DNA of 13,263 nt, from contig JALUER010000039.1 of assembly GCA_027043825.1 (NCBI GenBank), forward strand, positions 1 to 13,263. The letters run 5' to 3'. Source of the DNA: Microcaldota archaeon. GTDB taxonomy: Archaea; Iainarchaeota; Iainarchaeia; JAADDC01. This document shows positions 5,691 to 13,226 of the stretch, one piece after another; the stretch's first letter is position 1, and the number at the start of each line of letters is the position of its first letter. The translations under genes were made by a program, and so were the position numbers. The notes below the pieces were generated by a model that was given only the letters and a program-made list of their open reading frames with translations, did not search any database and was not told the DNA's origin.

Positions 5691-6692
5691 ATGGAAGAGG
5701 AGATCATTGCCAGGCACATGAACCACCTGAAGAGAAAGCTCCAGAGAATGAGAAACCGTGAACACGTAATACGGTACACCCACTCCGGAGATAAACCTGT
5801 TGTGCACCCCCTCCACAACATGTACCCTGCAGTTTTGATGAAGTATCTCTCAAGGGCCGAGGAGCTTGAGGAGGAACCGAGATACGTTAAGGAGCCCAAG
5901 ATAGCTGAATCTGACAAGCTCCCGCCTGGATTTGTCACGGCCGTCGGACACATAAAACTGGGCAACGAACTAATACCCGTGGCGGCACTCCACCGGGTAG
6001 AAAGCCTTCAGAAGACCAGAAAAGGTGACAGGACACTCGAGACAACGGAATACCTCAAGGAAACATCTATATACTACGACGGGGAGGACAACAGCTTCAC
6101 AATACTTCACACAACCGGAACAGGTGAGCAGTTTGTGCAGACGGGGAGGCTACGCTGGATAAAACCAACGGACCTGGGAAGGTCGTTGGCCCGCGAGCGG
6201 ATGGTTGAGATAATAAATACCTCGGTCTTTCCCTTCGGGCTATACTACAGCGAGAGGAGGAGGGAACACCGAGGAGATAGATTTGTAGAGGAGGAAGACA
6301 TCACTCCAGAGCACAGGGAATACCTGAGGATCCGAGAAACAGAGCTCTTCAAGAGGTTTGAAAAGGCGCTTAGAGCCCTACACAGGAGGCTCAAATTAGA
6401 AGAGCTCGTTACCGTACTGAGGGAAGTAGAAGAGGAGTCGGCAACCAATATATCAAGGGACCTGAGACTGGTAGGGTTTATGAAGGTCCAGCCAGCCGTC
6501 CACGTCAACATAGAGCTTAAGAGGGGCGCTAACCTCCGCCCAGAGCACTTGAGGTTAGTAGACATGCTCGTCCGGGCCACGCTGGCCCTCAAAAAGTACG
6601 TGGAGCTCGGTAAAGAGGACGAGTTCAGGGCAGTGGTCGAAGAACTCGAGAAAATGTTAAGGGAGCTGGAGAGGAAAAAAGGGAGGAGGTGA
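5691..6692 (+). CDS. Unknown protein A, between nop5 and flpA
   Basis: 333 residues, soluble, strongly charged, no Cys; no family recognised. A basic N-terminal helix (HLKRKLQRMRNREH, about 12-25) leads into a region ending PAVLMKYL (46-53) and an acidic segment. The middle (about 80-165) is predicted rich in strands, including GEQF (145-148) and RWIK (155-158). From about 205 it is helical and coiled-coil-like, ending in a basic tail (ELERKKGRR). The ATG at 5691 is chosen for its TATA-like box. Its stop (6690-6692) lies within the flpA Shine-Dalgarno site, so the two are coupled. Sitting between nop5 and fibrillarin suggests a role with the C/D RNP, but this is inference. Part of it resembles protein B. 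Confidence 0.8.
   Translation: MEEEIIARHMNHLKRKLQRMRNREHVIRYTHSGDKPVVHPLHNMYPAVLMKYLSRAEELEEEPRYVKEPKIAESDKLPPGFVTAVGHIKLGNELIPVAALHRVESLQKTRKGDRTLETTEYLKETSIYYDGEDNSFTILHTTGTGEQFVQTGRLRWIKPTDLGRSLARERMVEIINTSVFPFGLYYSERRREHRGDRFVEEEDITPEHREYLRIRETELFKRFEKALRALHRRLKLEELVTVLREVEEESATNISRDLRLVGFMKVQPAVHVNIELKRGANLRPEHLRLVDMLVRATLALKKYVELGKEDEFRAVVEELEKMLRELERKKGRR
6685..6692 (+). promoter_or_regulatory. Shine-Dalgarno site of flpA
   Basis: GGAGGTGA lies four bases before the GTG at 6697 and includes the TGA stop of gene A, so ribosomes finishing A are positioned on flpA. Confidence 0.8.
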
Positions 6693-6696
6693 AACC

Positions 6697-7374
6697 GTGG
6701 GACTGGAACAACTATTTCCTGGCGTCTGGAGACTGGAAGAGAGAATACTTACCAAGAGCCTGGCCCCGGGGAAGAAGGTCTACGGGGAGAGGGTACTGAA
6801 GATCAACGGGGTGGAGTACCGGGTCTGGAACCCGTACAGGTCGAAGCTGGGGGCTGCCATAAAGAACGGCCTGAAGACCTGGGCCTTCGAGAAGGGGGGA
6901 ACCGTCCTCTACCTCGGCGTGGCAGAGGGGACGACGGCCTCCCACATAGCCGACGCCATGGAGGAAGGAGTCATCTTCGGGGTAGACGTGGCACCCCGGG
7001 TGATGCCCAAGCTCCTGAAGGTCTCCGAGGACTGGAAGCTCATCCTACCCATCCTGGCCGACGCCAACAAACCAGAGGAGTACAGGGAGTACATAGATGC
7101 TGTAGGGGGAAGGGTGGACGTGGTATATGAGGATGTGGCCCATCCAGACCAGACGAAGATCCTCATAAAGAACGCGGAGGCCTACCTGAGGAAAGGCGGT
7201 CACGCCTACTACGCCGTGAAGGCCCGGAGCATCGACGTGACCAAGGACCCAAGGGTCGTCTTCCAGGAAGAGAGGAAGAAACTGGAGGACGCGGGTTTCG
7301 AGGTATTGGAGGAAATCGACCTGGAGCCCTATGAGAAGGACCACGTGATGTTCGTCCTGAGGTGGCTTGGGTGA
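6697..7374 (+). CDS. flpA: Fibrillarin-like rRNA/tRNA 2'-O-methyltransferase
   Basis: 225 residues, full length for archaeal fibrillarin. The N-terminal part has VYGERV and WNPYRSKLGAAI; the Rossmann-fold methyltransferase part has the SAM-binding stretch YLGVAEGTTASH (72-83), with the family's usual Ala-Ser replaced by Val and Glu, and D97 at the end of the next strand. The catalytic set K50, D146 (YEDVAH), K175 (VKARSID) and H216 (EKDH) is intact. Fibrillarin transfers methyl groups from SAM to ribose 2'-OH at sites chosen by C/D guide RNAs, producing SAH, and is normally recruited by the Nop5 N-terminal domain. It starts at GTG 6697 behind a strong ribosome site. It overlaps gene B by 4 bp (GTGA). 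Confidence 0.96.
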   Translation: MGLEQLFPGVWRLEERILTKSLAPGKKVYGERVLKINGVEYRVWNPYRSKLGAAIKNGLKTWAFEKGGTVLYLGVAEGTTASHIADAMEEGVIFGVDVAPRVMPKLLKVSEDWKLILPILADANKPEEYREYIDAVGGRVDVVYEDVAHPDQTKILIKNAEAYLRKGGHAYYAVKARSIDVTKDPRVVFQEERKKLEDAGFEVLEEIDLEPYEKDHVMFVLRWLG

Positions 7375-8336
7375 TAAGGAGAGTCGTCGGGAGATTAAAG
7401 GACATAAAGCACCGGGTATTCCCAGCCAATGCTAACGCCTTCCTTAGAATACACGAGAACCTGGTCTGGGGAACCCATAGGATCGGGGACGAGTATTATT
7501 CAATACCACCGGCATCATACCTCTTTCTTGACCTCGAAAGCCAAATCAGAAGTTTAGACCACCACTTCAACGTAAGGGAGCTCACGAGGTGGAGGGTGAA
7601 GGACGCACAGGGAATGGAGCACCCAAGCTTCCTTGATATGATATACAACAAGCTATGGGAGTTTTATAATAAAGACGAGGAAGATAGGAAAAACAGAAAG
7701 AGAGAGCTATTCCACGAAAAAGCAAAGGAAAACACCTTTGAGGTGGTAGGCGAGCTATCGGACAGGCCCGTAAATATCCTCATAGAACTTCAGAGAGGAA
7801 GGGTAGAAGAAGATGGATGGGGTGTCCGGTACAAGGAGAACGCCGTTTACAACGCTACCATCCACGTCCAGGGGAAGCTCTTTGACCACTCAAAGGAATA
7901 CACGTACGAGATACTGAGGAAAAGTCAAGAAGGCGAAGACTTCTACATAAGACGGGTGCACAGGCTTATCAAAGTAGATAATAGGAGGGTCCGAGCCCTC
8001 GAAATAACCGATGAAAAAATAAAACGTCTATCCATAGAAAAGGAGATAGAAGAAGGGCTCAAGGATATCTATGAGATCATGAAGAGACTTCACGGGGTAA
8101 AAAGAATCGTCCTCTTCGACACGAAAGAGTGGTTTTTCCGGAAGAAAGACAACGTTCTCACAGAGAGGTATCGGGGATGGGGAGCCCACGTCGAGAGAAT
8201 TGCCCGGTTAGATGGCGAACTCATGGAGTTGTTACGCCATCTGGCAAGGGCCATATCAGAAAACGACAGGGAAGAGGCAAAAAGTATTTTATTCGATATT
8301 AAGAACCTCCTTTCCGGGTGGAGGGATCGACGATGA
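7371..8336 (+). CDS. Unknown protein B, downstream of flpA
   Basis: 321 residues, soluble, very rich in K, R and E, no Cys; no family recognised. The N-terminal 60 residues are basic and aromatic with PPASYLFLDLESQ (45-57). A charged helix (about 98-120) leads to a strand-rich centre (about 122-206) containing GEDF (188-191) and HRLIK (197-201). The C-terminal third is helical, ending LLSGWRDRR. The GTG at 7371 is preferred over the GTG at 7362 because GAGGTGG (7359-7365) is correctly spaced only for 7371; this gives a GTGA overlap with the flpA stop. The gene overlaps C by 4 bp. Local GC is low: 22 of 60 bases at 7681-7740, against 40 of 60 in leuS at 11281-11340. Confidence 0.78.
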   Translation: MIRRVVGRLKDIKHRVFPANANAFLRIHENLVWGTHRIGDEYYSIPPASYLFLDLESQIRSLDHHFNVRELTRWRVKDAQGMEHPSFLDMIYNKLWEFYNKDEEDRKNRKRELFHEKAKENTFEVVGELSDRPVNILIELQRGRVEEDGWGVRYKENAVYNATIHVQGKLFDHSKEYTYEILRKSQEGEDFYIRRVHRLIKVDNRRVRALEITDEKIKRLSIEKEIEEGLKDIYEIMKRLHGVKRIVLFDTKEWFFRKKDNVLTERYRGWGAHVERIARLDGELMELLRHLARAISENDREEAKSILFDIKNLLSGWRDRR

Positions 8337-9010
8337 TAGAATTAGGGTACATTCTCGCAAGTACAGAGGCGATAAAGAAGGACCTCCTGGACAAGCTCCA
8401 ATGGAATCCCATTCCCAAGGCGTACACCTTGGATGATATAGAGAGGGATTTTTCTTTTCTGGAAGAAGATGACAGGGTGGTAAAGAGGTTTAGAGAGGAA
8501 GATGCGCCCGAACATCTCAGGAAACTGAAAGAATACGGGGCTACAACACTGTTATTGGGCCCCTATGAAAAGGGCTTTGAGGCGCGGAAGAAAGGGGGAA
8601 GCCTCAGAGTACTTTTCAAGGACGGCAGGCTTGACATATACATAAAAGAGGTGGTTGCCAGCGCCCCAGAAAGGGGGATTACAATCGAGTACGACCACGA
8701 GAACGGAGACGTGCGGGTGAGCGTTGGCGGCGTCCCCCGGCCGAGACTATCAGAAGCAATAAAGAAGGAACTGGAAGAGATAGGCTTCAAACTCCTTGAG
8801 GGGCGTCTAAAAAGAGTCAAAGCAATGTTCAGGGCCGAAGGAGCGGTGAACGTGGCTCCGTCGCCTCACAGGAGCATGGACCTTTACAGGGGTGGGGGTA
8901 GATTCTTGGTAAAGTTCGAGCTGAAGGGAAACAAGGTTCCCGAGAAAATACTCGAAGCACACGGACAACTCAAGCACCTCATAGAGTTATTTGGTGATAG
9001 GTATAGGTGA
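8333..9010 (+). CDS. Unknown protein C of the flpA operon
   Basis: 225 residues, soluble, no Cys, no family recognised. An N-terminal helical segment (STEAIKKDLLDKL) is followed by an acidic helix region. Then come alternating strands with small turns (SLRVLFKDGRLDIYIKEV; ITIEYDHENGDVRVSVGG), a helix (SEAIKKELEEIGFKLL), and a final strand-helix unit (GGGRFLVKFELKG then ILEAHGQLKHLIELFG). This suggests an alpha/beta protein with perhaps a repeated fold. The ATG at 8333 overlaps the stop of B as ATGA and has GGAGG at 8320-8324, so it is chosen over the GTG at 8318. The overlap makes translational coupling with B very likely. Function unknown. Confidence 0.78.
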   Translation: MIELGYILASTEAIKKDLLDKLQWNPIPKAYTLDDIERDFSFLEEDDRVVKRFREEDAPEHLRKLKEYGATTLLLGPYEKGFEARKKGGSLRVLFKDGRLDIYIKEVVASAPERGITIEYDHENGDVRVSVGGVPRPRLSEAIKKELEEIGFKLLEGRLKRVKAMFRAEGAVNVAPSPHRSMDLYRGGGRFLVKFELKGNKVPEKILEAHGQLKHLIELFGDRYR

Positions 9011-9025
9011 CGGGGGTACCGCACA

Positions 9026-9775
9026 ATGAAAGAGTTCCTGCCCAAGTTCGCGGAGCTCGGCCGCACCATGAAGGTGCTCCGGAGGCTCTCTCAAGGAGAA
9101 GTCCCGCAGGGAAAAGGAATAAGGTCAGGGGAAATATACGCAAAGAATGACGGAGATATAGAGCCCTTCCTGTTCTCCATGGCCCTGAAGGGCGGAAGCC
9201 TCCAGCGGAGCTTTGTGCTGGAGAGAGGAAACAAGGAGGAGGTTGCAAAGAGGATATTTAGGTCACTGGACGACAGGGAACCCCACGTCGTCATCAGGGT
9301 AGGAAACGCCTGGGGTGTGGGGTGGATAACGGGCATCCCCGACAGGATGTTCAAGGACAGGGTGGTGCCCTCCGCGCTCGTCGTCCTTGTCGGCAAGAAG
9401 ACCGCTCTCCTTGGGTACACGGCCTACGGGGTGCTTAGAAGTGTAGAAGGCAATCCGGTCCATACCCTCATTGAGAAAAGGAAGAGGGGGCACAGCGTGA
9501 AGGTGAAAGTGGCCGGAAGGAACCTTGTGGCCGTGAACAAGGGAGTATCAAAGAAGTTCACCGAGAGTGTACTAAATGCCGTCAGAGGGAGCGCCCTCCA
9601 GGAGGTGGAAGTCTCCTTGGTGCCCCTCTCAGAGAGGAGAATGAAGGTGGGGCTCTCTGCTCACGTGGAGGGGAAGGTCACCGGGAAAGAGATCGGGGCC
9701 CTCATCGAGCTGTTAGAGTTGTCAGGGGCTCTCTCAAGGGGCACCGTTCCCTGGGCAGAAGGGGAAGGGATTTAA
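9026..9775 (+). CDS. Unknown protein D, last gene of the flpA operon
   Basis: 249 residues, no Cys, no family recognised. The N-terminal 35 residues are basic. The middle has hydrophobic strand segments (HVVIRVGNAWGVGWITG and VVPSALVVLVG) too short and mixed to be convincing membrane helices. Then come a basic strand region (HSVKVKVAGRNLVAV) and a C-terminal strand-helix unit (MKVGLSAHVEGKV then EIGALIELLEL). The ATG at 9026 is 15 bp after the stop of C; its ribosome site is weak (GGGGG at 9012-9016). An in-frame ATG at 9068 is a less likely start. It is followed by the separate leuS promoter, so it probably ends the operon. Function unknown. Confidence 0.75.
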   Translation: MKEFLPKFAELGRTMKVLRRLSQGEVPQGKGIRSGEIYAKNDGDIEPFLFSMALKGGSLQRSFVLERGNKEEVAKRIFRSLDDREPHVVIRVGNAWGVGWITGIPDRMFKDRVVPSALVVLVGKKTALLGYTAYGVLRSVEGNPVHTLIEKRKRGHSVKVKVAGRNLVAVNKGVSKKFTESVLNAVRGSALQEVEVSLVPLSERRMKVGLSAHVEGKVTGKEIGALIELLELSGALSRGTVPWAEGEGI

Positions 9776-9782
9776 GGAGTCC

Positions 9783-9800
9783 TGGCTAAAAATTTAGCCA
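9783..9800 (+). promoter_or_regulatory. Palindromic TATA region of leuS
   Basis: TGGCTAAA-AA-TTTAGCCA is a perfect 8-bp inverted repeat with a 2-base centre whose core (TAAAAATTTA) is TATA-like. A transcript beginning about 26 nt downstream would carry a leader of about 40 nt containing the leuS Shine-Dalgarno site. It could instead be a hairpin at the end of the upstream operon, but no T-run follows. Confidence 0.5.
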
Positions 9801-9844
9801 TGGCTGGTGGTCGACTTCTGGGCTGAGAGGGAACATTTCAGCCA

Positions 9845-9853
9845 GGGAGGTGG
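9845..9853 (+). promoter_or_regulatory. Shine-Dalgarno site deciding the leuS start
   Basis: GGGAGGTGG lies four bases before the GTG at 9858. It favours that start over the GTG at 9807, which would add 17 residues not typical of the family. Confidence 0.85.
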
Positions 9854-9857
9854 TTCT

Positions 9858-12656
9858 GTGGATATTTATGAGAAGTGGCAGAGGAGATGGGAAGAGAGTG
9901 GAGTATTTGAGGCAGACCCGGACCATCGACCTAAGGTTTTCATAAACGGGGCCTATCCCTACATAAATGGACGCCCTCACCTGGGCCACTACTTCTCCAC
10001 CTTCTTGCGGCCTGACGTTTATGCCAGGTACAAGCGAATGAAGGGCTTCAACGTCCTATACCCCCAGGGCTTTCACGCGACGGGCCAGCCCATAGCGGCG
10101 GCGGCCCGGAGACTGAGGGAGGGGGATCCCCTACAGAGAAGGATCCTCCTCAAGACGGGGGTTCCCGAGGAGGAAATTGAGAACTTCAAGGATCCCGAGT
10201 ACTGGATAAGGTACTTTATGGGCTGGTGGATAAGGGACCTAAAGAGGGCGGGAAACTCCATCGACTGGAGGAGGACGTTTCACACCACTGAGCTGAACCC
10301 CGCCTATGATAAGTTCATTCGGTGGCAGTACAGGAAGTTGAAGGAGCTTGGCCTCGTGAAGAAGGGTGTCTACCCCGTCGTCTGGTGTCCCAAGGAGGAG
10401 ATCCCCATAGCGGACCACGACAGGAGCGAAGGGGAAGGGGTGATGCCCGAGGAGGTCGTGGCCATAAAGTTCCCCCTCGACGGGAAGTACCTGGTGGCCG
10501 TCACCTACCGTCCGGAGACGGTCTACGGGGTGACCAACCTCTGGGTGAACCCCGAGGCCGCCTACGTGGAAGTGGAGGTAGAGGGGGAGCGGTGGGTCGT
10601 CGCCAAGGAGGCCTATGAGAGGCTAAAACACCAGAAAGAGATGAAGTTCATCCGGGAGTTCCCGGCAAAGGAGCTCCTGGGTAAGAGGGCCACCGTCCCG
10701 GTGGATGGAAGGAAGGTACCGATTCTCCCAGCCACCTTCGTGGACCCGGCCTTCGGGACGGGCGTGGTGATGAGTGTCCCGGCCCACGCCCCCTACGACT
10801 GGATGGCCGTGGAGGAGATAAAGAAAGAAGCGGAGAAGTACGGCGTCGACCCGGCAGAGCTTACACCCATTCCCCTCATAAGGGTAGAGGGGTACTCCGA
10901 GTACCCGGCGGCCGACGCCGTGAAGAGGCACGGGGCGAAGTCCCAAAGTGACAGGGAAGCCCTTGACAAGGCAACGGACGAGGTCTACAAGAAGGAGTAC
11001 TACGAGGGCGTATTGGGAAACATCTTCGGTGACCTCGCCGGAAAGAGGGTCCACGAAGCAAAGGAAGAGATCATAAGACGGCTCGTGGAGAAGGGTTGGG
11101 CCACGACGCTATATATCCTCCCCGAGAAGGTGATATGCCGCTGTGGAGCGGAAGGGGTCGTTAAGATCGTCGATCAGTGGTTCCTGGACTATGCCAACCC
11201 AGAGTGGAAAGAGAAGGCCAGGGAAGCGGCGGAGGAAACCGAGTTCACGCCCTCAGAGGCCAAGCCCGCCGTTTTCCATACCATCGACTGGCTCAGGGAG
11301 TGGCCCCTCACCCGGGACGTGAGGACGTCGCTTGGTACTCGGCTCCCCTGGGACGAGAGCCAGTACATAGAGTCTCTCTCGGACTCCACCATCTACATGG
11401 CCTACTACACCATCGCCAAGTGGCTGGAGCACCCTGAGAGGTACGGCATAGACATAGAGAAGATCGACGATACCTTCTTCGATTGGGTGTTCCTCGGAGA
11501 GGGCGACGTGAAGGAGGTATCAGAGAGGACAGGGATCCCCGAGCGTATCCTCCACGAGATGAGGGAGGAGTTCCTCTACTGGTACCCCACCGACCTCCGA
11601 TTCGTGGGCAAGGACCTCATCCAGAACCACGTCACCTTCACCATCTTCCACCACGCCGCGTTGCTCCCCGGAAAACACCCCCGCAGGTGGTCCACCGCCG
11701 GACACGTCACCATGGACGGCCAGAAGATGAGCAAGAGTAAGGGGAACTTCGTCAACCTGGGTGACGCGGTGGAGGAGTACGGGGCCGATCCGGTGAGGTT
11801 CGCCGTGGCCATGGCAGGGAACACCACCCTGGACGACGCCAACATCGAGTCGAGGGTCATGGAGGAGATGAAGAGGGAGCTCCCCCGCTGGCTGGACTTC
11901 GTGAAGAGGTGGTATGACAGTGGACGGGAAGAGAGGAGGATGGTAGACGAGTGGTTTGAGGCGGAGGTGAGTAGGATCATCCGGGAGCTCGACGAGGCCT
12001 ACGAGGAGCTTCGCTTAAGGGACGCCGCCATCCTCGCCTGGCACGAGATGTGGAGGACGGTCAGGAAGTACTTGTCCATCACGAGGGAGAACCCCAACCG
12101 GGAGGCCCTTTCCTGGGCCCTGGAAGCCTGGATAAAGGTATTACAGCCCATAATTCCTCACTATACCGAGGAGGCCTGGGAAGCCATAGGAAAGGAGTCC
12201 TTCGTGAGCGTGGCAGGCTGGCCGAAGGTGAAGAGTGCTGACCAGAAGCTCGTGAAGCTCATGGACTACGTGGAAGAGCTCATAGAGGACATAAAGCACG
12301 TGCTGAAGCTGGTAAGGGTAGAAGAGCCCAGAGTGGTCAGGGTATACGTGGCGGAGCCCTGGAAGTACGAGGTGGTGAAGAAGGTCAGGGAGCTCCTGCC
12401 CACGAGGGACATGGGGAAGATCATGGAGGTTATCCCCAGGGAACACCGGAAGGAGATGGCACCCATTGTCCAGAGGGCCCTCAAGGACCCGTCAAAGATT
12501 CCAGAAGTCATAGGAACGAGAGAAGAGGAGAAGAAGTTCCTGGAGGAGCTGAAAGAGTACGTGGAAGAAACGGTGGGCGTCCCGGTGGAGGTGGAGGACG
12601 CGCCGGTGGAGGGGAAGGTCTCCCTACCTTTCCGTCCTGCCATCGTAGTGGAGTAG
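9858..12656 (+). CDS. leuS: Leucyl-tRNA synthetase (archaeal/eukaryotic type)
   Basis: 932 residues, class I synthetase charging tRNA(Leu). The N-terminus MDIYEKWQRRWEES is typical of archaeal LeuRS. HLGH (41-44) and KMSKS (623-627) form the ATP-binding signatures. The inserted CP1 editing domain shows YRPETVYGVTNLWV and GTGVVMSVPAHAPYDW, with the conserved Asp at 314. The core has DQWFLDYANPEWKEKA and SLSDSTIYMAYYTI, and the end PFRPAIVVE matches the archaeal C-terminal extension. CPKEE and CRCG are remnants of Cys-containing knuckles. The GTG start is chosen on the ribosome site at 9845-9853. It appears monocistronic, with its own palindromic TATA region, and ends 7 bp from a convergent gene. 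Confidence 0.95.
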   Translation: MDIYEKWQRRWEESGVFEADPDHRPKVFINGAYPYINGRPHLGHYFSTFLRPDVYARYKRMKGFNVLYPQGFHATGQPIAAAARRLREGDPLQRRILLKTGVPEEEIENFKDPEYWIRYFMGWWIRDLKRAGNSIDWRRTFHTTELNPAYDKFIRWQYRKLKELGLVKKGVYPVVWCPKEEIPIADHDRSEGEGVMPEEVVAIKFPLDGKYLVAVTYRPETVYGVTNLWVNPEAAYVEVEVEGERWVVAKEAYERLKHQKEMKFIREFPAKELLGKRATVPVDGRKVPILPATFVDPAFGTGVVMSVPAHAPYDWMAVEEIKKEAEKYGVDPAELTPIPLIRVEGYSEYPAADAVKRHGAKSQSDREALDKATDEVYKKEYYEGVLGNIFGDLAGKRVHEAKEEIIRRLVEKGWATTLYILPEKVICRCGAEGVVKIVDQWFLDYANPEWKEKAREAAEETEFTPSEAKPAVFHTIDWLREWPLTRDVRTSLGTRLPWDESQYIESLSDSTIYMAYYTIAKWLEHPERYGIDIEKIDDTFFDWVFLGEGDVKEVSERTGIPERILHEMREEFLYWYPTDLRFVGKDLIQNHVTFTIFHHAALLPGKHPRRWSTAGHVTMDGQKMSKSKGNFVNLGDAVEEYGADPVRFAVAMAGNTTLDDANIESRVMEEMKRELPRWLDFVKRWYDSGREERRMVDEWFEAEVSRIIRELDEAYEELRLRDAAILAWHEMWRTVRKYLSITRENPNREALSWALEAWIKVLQPIIPHYTEEAWEAIGKESFVSVAGWPKVKSADQKLVKLMDYVEELIEDIKHVLKLVRVEEPRVVRVYVAEPWKYEVVKKVRELLPTRDMGKIMEVIPREHRKEMAPIVQRALKDPSKIPEVIGTREEEKKFLEELKEYVEETVGVPVEVEDAPVEGKVSLPFRPAIVVE

Positions 12657-12663
12657 CGCCCCT

Positions 12664-13191
12664 TCACCTCCTTTCTACCCTTGGTTTGTTCTTGCCGAGG
12701 TGGACGTAGATGACCTTGCCCTTCTCCTTGGGGTGAGGGGCGAGTATACCATGGACCCTCGATGTCTGGATGTTTGAATCACGAATAGGCCTAAACCCAA
12801 CCAGGGTAGGCTCTTTTTCGTCATCCACGGCGTAGTAACCCGCGGTGTAGTATTCGCGGCCCAGGACGTGGAAGCCAGCACCTTCGTGGAGCCTCGTACT
12901 GCCTACTACTGGCATAACTCTTTTGAATCGCTCCGAAAAGACACCATGGGTCACACTACCCCTTTCCACCTGGGTCGACGGTGCACTGGTCCCCCAATGC
13001 CACTTTAGAACGGTACCCGGCTCGAGGACGTAAACCGGGGGCTTCAGCTCTCCCTTTCGTATCTTTTCTTCGAGCTCCCTTATTCTCTCTGCTTTGTTTG
13101 AGAGCCCTGCTCTTTCCATGGCTATCCTCGCCTTCTGGAGGAGCTCGAGGACGTATTCTCGGTAGGCCTCGAAGTCTGCTTCGCTCATCAT
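12664..13191 (-). CDS. Unknown protein, convergent with leuS
   Basis: 175 residues, no Cys, no family recognised. The first 50 residues are helical and coiled-coil-like (YREYVLELLQKARIAMERAG; NKAERIRELEEKIRKGE). The rest looks strand-rich, with VLEPGTVLKWHWG (55-67), a His/Gly-rich stretch (LHEGAGFHVLGREYY), a GFRPIRDSNIQTSR segment and a basic end (GKNKPRVERR). Two adjacent ATGs (13191 and 13188) are possible starts, with GGGTGG just upstream. A TATA-like TTAAATAA at 13219-13226 would place transcription start about 5 nt before them. The sequence reads as a real gene (long open frame, organised composition, promoter), but I cannot assign a role. Confidence 0.72.
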   Translation of the reverse strand: MMSEADFEAYREYVLELLQKARIAMERAGLSNKAERIRELEEKIRKGELKPPVYVLEPGTVLKWHWGTSAPSTQVERGSVTHGVFSERFKRVMPVVGSTRLHEGAGFHVLGREYYTAGYYAVDDEKEPTLVGFRPIRDSNIQTSRVHGILAPHPKEKGKVIYVHLGKNKPRVERR

Positions 13192-13218
13192 ACCACCCGG
13201 TAGTAAAAACCTATCCCC

Positions 13219-13226
13219 TTATTTAA
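13219..13226 (-). promoter_or_regulatory. TATA-like box of the unknown minus-strand gene
   Basis: TTAAATAA on the minus strand, centred about 31 nt before the ATG at 13191. As at nop5, it overlaps the probable stop codon of the upstream gene. Confidence 0.45.

Noticed and set aside
9290..9310. TGATGA on the minus strand inside gene D as a guide RNA box
   Set aside because: It is internal to a coding frame with no partner boxes at the right spacing.
5691..9775. Unknown genes A to D as part of an integrated virus or plasmid
   Set aside because: No integrase, replication gene, terminal repeat or tRNA target was seen, and the genes are interleaved and coupled with flpA.
9807..9857. Upstream GTG start for leuS
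   Set aside because: It lacks a ribosome site, would lie before the predicted transcription start, and its extra residues translate the Shine-Dalgarno region of the better start at 9858.
13182..13191. ATGATGA on the minus strand resembling box C of a C/D guide RNA
   Set aside because: It is simply two adjacent start codons, and no box D (CTGA) or internal C'/D' pair was seen at suitable distance.
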